DNA of 31,144 nt. Origin: an uncultured Tessaracoccus sp. GTDB taxonomy: Bacteria > Actinomycetota > Actinomycetes > Propionibacteriales > Propionibacteriaceae. Of this stretch, positions 13,977 through 20,525 are shown piece by piece. The stretch covers positions 1-31,144 of the forward strand of contig NZ_CAMYPD010000035.1 of the NCBI RefSeq assembly GCF_947286155.1, written 5' to 3'. Positions within the stretch are counted from its first letter, which is position 1; each line of letters opens with the position of its first letter. The notes below the pieces were generated by a model that ran no database searches, was not told the DNA's origin, and worked only from the letters and a program-made list of their open reading frames with translations. A program made the position numbers and the translations under genes.

Positions 13977-14534
13977 ATGAAACGCACCATCCTCACCCTC
14001 AGCATCACTGCACTGGCCGCCATGAGCCTCACCGCTTGCGGAGCCCAGGACAACGCCGGTTCCGAGAAGCCCGCAGACAAGGAGTCCGCCGCCGCGCCCG
14101 CCAGCGAGAAGCAGGAAGAGGCCAAGGCCGAGTCTGACAAGGCGAACGAGGAGAACGCCACCAACGTCGACGACGTATCGACCGGCGGAAGCTACACGGC
14201 GACGCTCGCTGGCGAGGAGTTCACCGTCGACGAAAGCCAGGTCGTGTGCACGGATGCAGCCGGAGCCATGAACATCGCGGTCGGCCCCACCAACCCCAGT
14301 GGGGAAGCGAAAGCCATCGCCGTCGTCATCAAGGACGACAAGGTGACGGCCTTGACGATGGGCTCGGCCGAGGGCAAGGGCATCACCTACGCACCTGAGG
14401 CAGGGCAAGGTAGCGCCACGGTCAAGGCCGACGGCAAGTCCTACACGATCACTGGCGAGGGCATGTTCGTCGATGTTGCCAACCCCGGGGTGCCAGAGCT
14501 CAAGCCCTTCGAACTCCAGGTGAACTGCGGCTGA
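13977..14534 (+). CDS. LpqH-like lipoprotein
   Basis: 185 residues from ATG 13977, with AAAGGA 6 bases upstream; the frame extends further upstream but without a start signal. The N-terminus is a lipoprotein signal peptide (MKRTILTLSITALAAMSLTAC) with lipobox LTAC, so the mature protein should be diacylated at Cys21 and anchored outside the membrane. A flexible Ala/Glu/Lys-rich linker (about 25-62) follows. The globular domain begins GGSYTATLAGEEFTVDESQV and contains the first Cys of VVCTDAAGAM and a last Cys near the C-terminus (LQVNCG). These could form a disulfide, as in the mycobacterial 19-kDa antigen LpqH family. LpqH proteins are surface lipoproteins of unclear function. Confidence 0.82.
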   Translation: MKRTILTLSITALAAMSLTACGAQDNAGSEKPADKESAAAPASEKQEEAKAESDKANEENATNVDDVSTGGSYTATLAGEEFTVDESQVVCTDAAGAMNIAVGPTNPSGEAKAIAVVIKDDKVTALTMGSAEGKGITYAPEAGQGSATVKADGKSYTITGEGMFVDVANPGVPELKPFELQVNCG

Positions 14535-14561
14535 CCAGCCGCTTCGCAGGAAAGGAACACC

Positions 14562-14966
14562 ATGGGACTCTTCGACCAGTTCAAGCAAGCATTCACGAAG
14601 GACAACCTGAAGCAGGGCCTCTCCTCAGGGTTCCAGTCCGCCGGCGAGTCGCTACGCAACCCGCAGGGCGCCATGGCGGACGCCGCAACGGCGAACGCCT
14701 TCGGACAGGAATTGCGCAGAATCCGGGAGAACGGTTTGCAGGGAGAGTGCACCATGCGCGCACTCCACGACACCTCCGAGCCAGCACCGGCGGGCAACGA
14801 CTGGAAGGTGCTCGAGGCGGAGATCCGCTTGCCTGGGCGCGAGCCGTACGTCGCTTCGATGCGCCAGCTCGTGCCGCGAGGCTTTGAGGAGCAGTACGCC
14901 GCGGGAACGGTGTACAAGGTGGCCGTCGACCCGAACGATCCCAACAGGTTCGCGTTCCTCGGCTGA
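14562..14966 (+). CDS. Hypothetical protein, DUF3592-like C-terminus
   Basis: 134 residues, start chosen by AGGAAAGG 6 bases before ATG 14562. The N-terminal 45 residues are an amphipathic helical lead (MGLFDQFKQAFTKDNLKQGL). The C-terminal part is a small beta domain: a strand with GECTMRALHDTSEP, then LEAEIRLPGREPYVASMRQL and finally YKVAVDPNDPNRFAF. The closing 'V..DPNDPNR' resembles the end of DUF3592-like domains; no function is known. It lies 27 bp after the LpqH-like gene and may share its transcript. No membrane segment is present. Confidence 0.75.
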   Translation: MGLFDQFKQAFTKDNLKQGLSSGFQSAGESLRNPQGAMADAATANAFGQELRRIRENGLQGECTMRALHDTSEPAPAGNDWKVLEAEIRLPGREPYVASMRQLVPRGFEEQYAAGTVYKVAVDPNDPNRFAFLG

Positions 14967-15068
14967 GCAGGTGCGCCCGGAGAAGCCGTCAGTCCCGTCA
15001 GTGCCGACACGTAGAGTGTTTCACGTGCAGGGCGATGGCTGCCTTCGGTGCAAGTGCGAGGAGTGACA

Positions 15069-15731
15069 ATGAGCTGGGACGGCGTGGAGTTCGTCGGATT
15101 CGACACCGAGACGAGCGGGCCTGACCCGTCGTCGGCAGAAATCGTGACGGCGTGCGTCGGGGCGCGGGAATGGATCCTGCGCCCCACCGCGCCCATCCCA
15201 CCAAGTGCCGTCGCTATCCACGGCATCACCACCGAACAGGCCACGGACGCCGGCATCGATCACGCCGCCGGCGTCGCCCAGATCCGCGACGCGCTGTACG
15301 ACGTGTGGGCAGCAGGCGCCGTGTTGTGTGCCTTCAACGCCACCTATGACTTCACGCTGCTGGCGAGGGAGTGCGAGCGGTACGGGCTCGGTCAGCTGGA
15401 GGTCCGTGGCCCCATCCTCGATCCATACGTTATTGACAAGGCCGTCGACCGCTTCCGACGGGGCAAGCGCCAGCTGGTCGACGTCGCGGCGCACTATGGC
15501 GTGCAGCTTTCCGACGACGACGCGCACGGCGCCCGGGCCGATGCGCATGCGGCGGCAGAGCTAGCGCGCAAGCTGGCCCGCAACCTAGAGTCGCCATCGA
15601 CGGCCAACGCGCAGCAGGCGAAGTGGTACCGCGATCAGCGGGAGTCGTTCGCGCAGTGGCTGGCCAGCAAAGGGAACAAGGCGGAGGCCGACGAGGTACT
15701 GCGGCGCCTCGAGTGGCCGGTGCAGCACTGA
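15069..15731 (+). CDS. DnaQ-like 3'-5' exonuclease (DEDDh family)
   Basis: 220 residues from ATG 15069, with GCGAGGAG 7 bases upstream; an in-frame ATG seven codons earlier lacks such a signal. The exonuclease motifs are all visible. ExoI is FVGFDTETSG with Asp12 and Glu14. ExoII is LCAFNATYDFTLLARE with the central Asp. ExoIII-epsilon is HGARADAHAAAELA with His and Asp. The spacing and the IHGIT segment match the epsilon-subunit-like family. The C-terminus adds a charged tail (QQAKWYRDQRESFAQWLASK), also seen in actinobacterial homologues. It would remove nucleotides from 3' ends in repair or RNA/DNA turnover; its role beyond that is open. It is a free-standing exonuclease, not fused to a BRCT or polymerase domain. 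Confidence 0.9.
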   Translation: MSWDGVEFVGFDTETSGPDPSSAEIVTACVGAREWILRPTAPIPPSAVAIHGITTEQATDAGIDHAAGVAQIRDALYDVWAAGAVLCAFNATYDFTLLARECERYGLGQLEVRGPILDPYVIDKAVDRFRRGKRQLVDVAAHYGVQLSDDDAHGARADAHAAAELARKLARNLESPSTANAQQAKWYRDQRESFAQWLASKGNKAEADEVLRRLEWPVQH

Positions 15732-15812
15732 CGCCCGCAGGCAGCCACTCGTTTCCCAGCGCTGTGGGGCATGCGCGGATGAGCACTGAGCGTTGTTCCG
15801 TGGCCTGCTGAA

Positions 15813-15818
15813 TATACT
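15813..15818 (+). promoter_or_regulatory. Probable -10 element of mgtE
   Basis: TATACT lies 38 bp before the mgtE start in the only AT-rich spot of the gap. A -35 is weak (GCGTTG at 17 bp spacing). The implied leader of about 30 bases is far too short for an M-box magnesium riboswitch. Confidence 0.45.
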
Positions 15819-15856
15819 TCAGCGAGGTCTGGAACTTTCGTACGAGAGGAGCAGTC

Positions 15857-17203
15857 TTGTCCACGCTTGAGGTGATCAGCGAACGCAAGCTGTATGCGGC
15901 GCTGCGTGACAACGACGTCTCCACACTGTCGCACATGCTGTCCCACTGCTCCACGGAGCAGGCCGAGTCGTTCATGTCGCGCCTCAACAAGGAGCAACGA
16001 GCGCTGCTGTACCGCTCCCTCCCGAAAGACACAGCCGCTCAGGTATTCGACCTACTCGACCCCGTCGTGCAAGCCGAACTGCTGCGGGGGCTCCGTGCGC
16101 CCGAGGTGACGTCGGTATTCGTCGATATGGATCCCGACGACCGCGCCGAGCTTCTCGATGAACTGCCCGCATCCGTCGCTGCCCGCCTTGTCGCCAGCCT
16201 GCCCGCGGATGAGCGCGAACTCACCGGCATCGTGCTCGGCTACCCGGATGGCTCCATCGGGCGTCGCATGAGCCCCGAGCTCATCACGCTGAGGCCTGCC
16301 ATGACAGTGGCGGCTGCGATGGACCAGGTGAAAGCCCATCTAGACGATGCGGAGTCGATCTACACGCTGCCTGTCGTGGAACCCGACCGCACACTCGCCG
16401 GCGTCCTCAGTCTGAGGGACCTCATGCGTGCGTCAGCCGACACCCAGCTCGGCGCGATCATGCAGAACGCAGACTTCGCGGTAGCCACCGAGCCTGCGGA
16501 GAAGGCGGCCCGACGCTGTGCCGACCGCAAGCATCTTGCGTTGCCAGTGGTGGATCACGAGCAACGCCTGGTAGGGCTACTCACCGTTGACGACGCGCTT
16601 CAGGTGCTTGAAGAGGCTGATTCAGAGGACCAGGCGCGTATCTCAGGTTCTGAGCCGCTGCGTCGGCCCTACCTGGCCACGCCCGTGCTGGAGATTGTGC
16701 AGTCCCGCGTCGTGTGGCTGCTGGTGCTCGCGATCGGCGCGACGCTCACGGTGCAGGTGCTGGAGAGTTTCGAGGCGACGTTGTCCCAGATGGTGGTGCT
16801 CTCGGTGTTCATCCCGCTGCTGATCGGCACCGGCGGCAACACCGGCAACCAGGCCGCCACGACGGTGACCCGCGCCCTGGCGTTGGGTGACGTCGAGCCC
16901 CGTGATGTGCTGAAGGTGCTCTTTCGAGAGGTGCGCGTCGGTGCCCTGCTGGGGCTGCTGTTGGGGCTGCTTGGCCTCGTGCTGACTGGCCTCGTCTACG
17001 GGTGGGACATCGGTGGTGTGATCGGGCTCACGCTGCTGAGCATCTGCACGCTGGCCGCCACCGTCGGCGGAGGCATGCCGCTGATCGCGAAGAAGCTCGG
17101 CATCGACCCGGCCGTGTTCGCCAACCCCTTCATCACCACCCTCGTGGATGCGTCGGGGCTCGTGATCTACTTCCTGATCGCGAAGTCGCTGCTCGGGTTG
17201 TAG
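15857..17203 (+). CDS. mgtE: Magnesium transporter MgtE
   Basis: 448 residues from a TTG start with GAGGAG 7 bases upstream. The domain order is that of MgtE. First comes an N-terminal helical superhelix (about 1-140), with LLDPVVQAELLRGL and DPDDRAELLDELPASVAARL. Then comes a pair of CBS domains (about 145-258: IYTLPVVEPDRTLAGVLSLR and HLALPVVDHEQRLVGLLTVD), then five membrane segments (about 280-448). The Mg2+-pore signature PLLIGTGGNTGNQAATTVTR and the C-terminal GIDPAVFANPFITTLVDASG are intact. The protein works as a homodimeric Mg2+ channel that closes when cytosolic Mg2+ binds its N and CBS domains. The neighbouring genes have no evident link. Confidence 0.95.
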   Translation: MSTLEVISERKLYAALRDNDVSTLSHMLSHCSTEQAESFMSRLNKEQRALLYRSLPKDTAAQVFDLLDPVVQAELLRGLRAPEVTSVFVDMDPDDRAELLDELPASVAARLVASLPADERELTGIVLGYPDGSIGRRMSPELITLRPAMTVAAAMDQVKAHLDDAESIYTLPVVEPDRTLAGVLSLRDLMRASADTQLGAIMQNADFAVATEPAEKAARRCADRKHLALPVVDHEQRLVGLLTVDDALQVLEEADSEDQARISGSEPLRRPYLATPVLEIVQSRVVWLLVLAIGATLTVQVLESFEATLSQMVVLSVFIPLLIGTGGNTGNQAATTVTRALALGDVEPRDVLKVLFREVRVGALLGLLLGLLGLVLTGLVYGWDIGGVIGLTLLSICTLAATVGGGMPLIAKKLGIDPAVFANPFITTLVDASGLVIYFLIAKSLLGL

Positions 17204-17615
17204 TCCGCGCGGTCGCGGTGTCCGGTCGGAGCCAACTCGTGCGCAGCGCCTCCGGCAGACCCCGGTCCTCGTCAGACCCTTACCGGGCCGCGGCATCCAA
17301 CAAGGCGATGATCTCCGCCACCTGCGCGGCACGCATCGACTCCGTCGCATGCGCCATCGCCGCGAATGCCATCGCTGCACCGTCGTAGACCATCAAGCTC
17401 ACCCCCATCGATCACTCGATTACACAGTCAGTACTACCCGTTCAGGTGTGCGATACAAGAGGGCCACGCTTACGGTTTGGTGAACATTTCTGGGGGAGGG
17501 TCCCTGCGCCTCGCACCACATTTCGACAAGGCCGCTACGCGGCCTGCTCAATGGTCAGGGGGCGCGAAGCCTTCGGCGGCCACTCGACGATCGGGGGACT
17601 CCGTGACCAGCGACC
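17204..17615. other. Gene-poor stretch with a 37-codon fragment
   Basis: No intact gene is visible. On the minus strand, 17393-17280 encodes MVYDGAAMAFAAMAHATESM and then RAAQVAEIIALLDAAAR before a stop. This is amphipathic and protein-like, possibly the N-terminal remnant of a DUF222/HNH-type protein, but that is a guess. The right part holds a REP-like repeat (17521-17597). No promoter or RNA gene is recognised. Confidence 0.4.
17521..17597. repeat. REP-like intergenic repeat, copy 1
   Basis: It starts TTTCGACAAG, has a perfect hairpin GGCCGC-TAC-GCGGCC, then GCTCAATGGTCAGGGGGCG. A shorter second unit ends CTCGACGATCGGGGG. The same two-unit layout recurs at 18213-18291. Confidence 0.6.
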
Positions 17616-18131
17616 TCACGCTCCGCCAGCGCCTCCCCGCTGGGCCGAGCGCAGGTCCTGGACGAGGCGCGGGGTGCGCCACTCGCCGACGCGTGCGAGC
17701 CACTGCGTCACGGGGTAGGCGAGGCGGGCGACGTAGTAGTTTACGTACTCGACGACGCCGAACAGCCAAGCGATCACGGCGAGCACGCCGATGTGCGCTC
17801 GGGCCGGCCACCACAGCGCGACTGCCGCGAGACCCGCGAGGAGCAGCGCCACGTTCGCGACCCGCAACGCGGAGAAGGTCACCGCAAGGGATCTCGGCAT
17901 CGGTGACACCTTGACCCACGAACGGGCCAGCAGCCAGTACGCACCGCCCTGCAGGAGCACGACGACCAACGGCGCCAGACCGCCCCAGAGCGCCGGGGCC
18001 TCACCGGGCTCGAGGCGCGGCTGCACCGTCGTGATGGCAAGGACACAGAACAGCGCGGCCGCGACGAGTTCGCCCACGCCCAGCTTCAGGTACTGCTGAC
18101 GGAGTTGCTGCCTGCGATCCGAGTCGGCCAT
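17616..18131 (-). CDS. Small integral membrane protein
   Basis: 171 residues from ATG 18131 (MADSDRRQQLRQQYLKLGVG). Four membrane segments are evident: VGELVAAALFCVLAITTV (about 19-36), ALWGGLAPLVVVLLQGGAYWLL (about 48-69), VANVALLLAGLAAVALWW (about 91-108) and IGVLAVIAWLFGVVEYVNYYV (about 113-133). The C-terminal tail is basic and cytosolic (WLARVGEWRTPRLVQDLRSA). The segment FGVVEYVNYYVARLAYP is typical of a family of uncharacterised actinobacterial membrane proteins. No substrate or partner can be read. The gene is flanked on both sides by REP-like repeats and stands alone. Confidence 0.75.
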   Translation of the reverse strand: MADSDRRQQLRQQYLKLGVGELVAAALFCVLAITTVQPRLEPGEAPALWGGLAPLVVVLLQGGAYWLLARSWVKVSPMPRSLAVTFSALRVANVALLLAGLAAVALWWPARAHIGVLAVIAWLFGVVEYVNYYVARLAYPVTQWLARVGEWRTPRLVQDLRSAQRGGAGGA

Positions 18132-18212
18132 GTCGCCACGATAGCGAGGCCGCGGGGCGCGGATTCCGGGAAGGGCGCCGGATCTCGACTCGCCGGTTCC
18201 GCCGTCGGCTGA

Positions 18213-18291
18213 TTTCGATACTGCCCTACGGGCCTACTCGATCATCGGGGGCGGCGCGGAAAGCCTACTCAATCCCCCGGGGGCGGCGCGG
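18213..18291. repeat. REP-like intergenic repeat, copy 2
   Basis: It starts TTTCGATACT, has the hairpin GCCC-TAC-GGGC where copy 1 has GGCCGC-TAC-GCGGCC, then CCTACTCGATCATCGGGGG. A second shorter unit follows (GCCTACTCAATCCCCCGGGGG). Stem changes are compensatory relative to copy 1. Confidence 0.6.
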
Positions 18292-18293
18292 CG

Positions 18294-19019
18294 TCAGGCG
18301 CCGACGCCGGCCGTCTCGCCGGCGGCGAAGTCCCAGTAGCGCCGGGCGATCGCGGGGTCTGCGGCGTCCCGGGACCGGCCGACGATCGTCGGCCGCCCAC
18401 GGAGCTGGAGGGGACCGTCGGGGCCGATGAACGAGCACGCGGGCAGCTCCTGCGTGGCGGCGAAGAGCGTGGGCAGCGCGCCCTGCTCGACGGGGTTGGC
18501 GAGCCGGGTGGCCAGCGGCGTCAACAGCGCGGACCCGAGGCGCGTCCTCATCGGGTTGCCCACCCGCGTGAACGACCACCCGGGGTGCGCGCACTGCACG
18601 TCGACGGCGCTCCCCCGCGCCTCGAGCCGCCGCGACAGGGCACCGGCCCACAGCAGGTCCGCCAGCTTGGACTGCCCGTACGCCTGCATACGCCGGTAGC
18701 GGCGATGGCGGAAGTAGGGGTCGTCGAAGTCGAACGGCCCGAAGCGGTGCGCCAGCGAAGCGACGACGACCACCCGGCGCCGCACGCGGTCCAGGATGAG
18801 GTCGGTGAACAGGTACGGCGCCAGCGCATTGACCCCGAGGTGCCACTGAAGCCGTCCTCGGTCTCCGTCCTCGTCACGGGGGATCCGCCGGCGTTGTTCA
18901 CCACGACGTCCACCTCGCCCACCTGCTCGGCCACCTCGCGCACAGAGCCCAGCGACGACAGGTCGAGCCGCACCACGTCGGCCCCTCCGAGCGACGAGCA
19001 GGGTCCCGTCGGGACCGAC
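18294..19019 (-). pseudogene. Short-chain dehydrogenase/reductase, 5'-truncated and frameshifted
   Basis: The C-terminal 185 codons read as an SDR: WHLGVNALAPYLFTDLILDR, then the catalytic YxxxK in AYGQSKLADLLW, then VDVQCAHPGW and a C-terminus SFIGPDGPL. The upstream part (ADVVRLDLSSLGSVREVAEQ, VDVVVNNAGG) is in another frame; the switch lies near 18850. The N-terminal nucleotide-binding TGxxxGxG segment is missing altogether, because the frame breaks off near 19019 where the next pseudogene begins on the other strand. The enzyme would have been an NAD(P)-dependent oxidoreductase of the retinol-dehydrogenase-like SDR type. It cannot be active. Confidence 0.8.
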
Positions 19020-19023
19020 GTGG

Positions 19024-19378
19024 GTGATGGGCGGCCTGCTCACGCTGCACTACGTCAATCGCGCGTTCATCTACCCGTGGCGCACCCGCACGCGCGGCAA
19101 GACGATGCCGCTCACCATCATCGTGCTCTCGACGATCTTCAACACCGTCAACGGCACCTTCCTCGGCGCGGACCTCATGGAGCTCAACCGCCCGGCCGAG
19201 TGGTTCGCGGACCCGAGGTTCGTCGTCGGACTCTGCATCTTCTCCCTGGGCATGGCCCTCAACTGGCACAGCGACGGCGTCCTCCTCCGCCTGCGCGCGC
19301 TCCAACCAGCGCTGGTACCACGAGAAGTTCCCCGACTACCCGAAGGAGCGGCGGGCGCTCGTCCCCGGCCTCTGGTGA
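19024..19378 (+). pseudogene. Steroid 5-alpha-reductase-like gene, 5' and internal deletions
   Basis: The frame starting near 19024 reads LLTLHYVNRAFIYPWRTRTR, then TIFNTVNGTFLGADLMEL and DPRFVVGLCIFSLGMALNWH, ending in HSDGVLLRLR. This is the middle of a 3-oxo-5-alpha-steroid 4-dehydrogenase (Steroid_dh) protein with its membrane helices. The C-terminal end, NQRWYHEKFPDYPKERRALV then PGLW and TGA at 19376, appears in another frame from 19304. About 60 residues between HSD...LR and the end are missing, as is the whole N-terminal half. It is a relic. It meets the SDR relic head to head at about 19020. Confidence 0.8.
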
Positions 19379-19390
19379 CTCGGCCGGCGC

Positions 19391-19489
19391 CTACCCCAGC
19401 GCCGCGCGGTACCCCTGGCCCCACGGCTTCAGGCTCGCCAACACGGGGGCAGACGCACGGAGCACGTCGGCGAGCGCATCTCCGTCCAC
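19391..19489 (-). pseudogene. C-terminal gene fragment, family unknown
   Basis: The minus strand reads DGDALADVLRASAPVLASLK then PWGQGYRAALG and a stop at 19391-19393, with a stop just upstream of the fragment. The sequence is protein-like (amphipathic helix and a neat end) but I cannot name it. It lies between the 5-alpha-reductase relic and nrdB. Confidence 0.4.
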
Positions 19490-19518
19490 TCACGCGGGGC
19501 CGCAGTGTCGTCAGGGCG

Positions 19519-20505
19519 CTACGAACCCGCCCGGGCGTTGACCTCGTAGGAGGTGTTCGTCGCCTCGAAGAAGTTGACGAGCTGCAGGGTGTCGTTGGCC
19601 GTCGCCATCCATTTCGCGGGGTTCGCGACACCAAACTCCGGCTCGAAGCCGAGCTCCTCCAACCGCCGGTCAGTGAGGTATTTGACGTAGTCGTTCACGA
19701 TATCCGCATTCACGCCGACGATGCCGGTGGGCAGCAGGTCGCGGTTGTACGCTTCCTCCATCGCCACCGCGTCGACGATCATCTGCCGGATCTCGGCGGC
19801 GAACTCGTCGGTGGCCACCTCCGGATTTTCCTCGAGCACCGTGAGGATCAGGTTGATGCCGAATTGCAGATGGAGCGATTCGTCGCGCACGATCCAGTCG
19901 ATCAAGGAGCCGAAGTTGCGCAGCAGGTTCCGCTGCCGGAAGGACAGGGCCACCATGAAGCCGGAATAGAACCAGATTCCCTCGAGAATGATGTTGTACG
20001 CGACGAGATTGCGGACGAAGTCCTGTTTGCCCTCGACGGTGGAGATGTCGAGCGTGTCAGAGGTCATTCGGGTGATGTACTTCACCTCGAACGCTTCCTT
20101 CGCCGCCATGCTCGGCACCTCGACATGCGAGGAATAGGCCTTGTCACGGTCGATTGGGAACGTCTCGAGGACGTACTCGAACGCCATGCAATGGTTGGCT
20201 TCCTCCCACATCTGTTTCGCGAGGTAGAGGTGACACTCGGCTGCACCCACGTACGGATAGACGCCGAACGCGAGGGCCTTGTTGACGAGCAGCTCGTTGG
20301 GGTTGAAGTAGCTCATCAGGTAGGTGAGCGCGTGCCGCTCGTCGTCGGTCATCCGGTGGAAGTCGGCGAGGTCCTCGTCGAGCTGGATTTCGTTGGGGAA
20401 CCATGTGTTGGCTACCGCTTGCTCGTACAGGTCGTACGCCCATTGGTAGGTGACGGGCTTCAGCAGCAGTCCTTCTTGAATGCCGGTGCCGAGGATGGAA
20501 GTCAT
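19519..20505 (-). CDS. nrdB: Class I ribonucleotide reductase small subunit, class Ic-like
   Basis: 328 residues from ATG 20505, with AAAGG upstream. It houses the metal-radical cofactor of ribonucleotide reductase. Candidate metal ligands are Glu71 (FNPNELLVNK), Glu102 and His105 (MWEEANHCMAF), Glu175 (IILEGIWFYSGF), Glu209 and His212 (VRDESLHLQFG). The residue four after the first His, where E. coli NrdB has the radical Tyr122 and its relatives have Tyr, is Phe109. The first ligand appears to be Glu rather than Asp. Both traits are those of class Ic subunits such as Chlamydia trachomatis R2, which use a Mn(IV)/Fe(III) cofactor instead of a tyrosyl radical. The gene follows nrdA by 20 bp. 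No nrdI or nrdH is nearby. Confidence 0.93.
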   Translation of the reverse strand: MTSILGTGIQEGLLLKPVTYQWAYDLYEQAVANTWFPNEIQLDEDLADFHRMTDDERHALTYLMSYFNPNELLVNKALAFGVYPYVGAAECHLYLAKQMWEEANHCMAFEYVLETFPIDRDKAYSSHVEVPSMAAKEAFEVKYITRMTSDTLDISTVEGKQDFVRNLVAYNIILEGIWFYSGFMVALSFRQRNLLRNFGSLIDWIVRDESLHLQFGINLILTVLEENPEVATDEFAAEIRQMIVDAVAMEEAYNRDLLPTGIVGVNADIVNDYVKYLTDRRLEELGFEPEFGVANPAKWMATANDTLQLVNFFEATNTSYEVNARAGS

Positions 20506-20525
20506 CGCATTGCCTTTCTGGTTGC

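Noticed and set aside
15731..15857. M-box magnesium riboswitch before mgtE
   Set aside because: The implied leader is only about 30 bases after the -10 element, too short for the aptamer.
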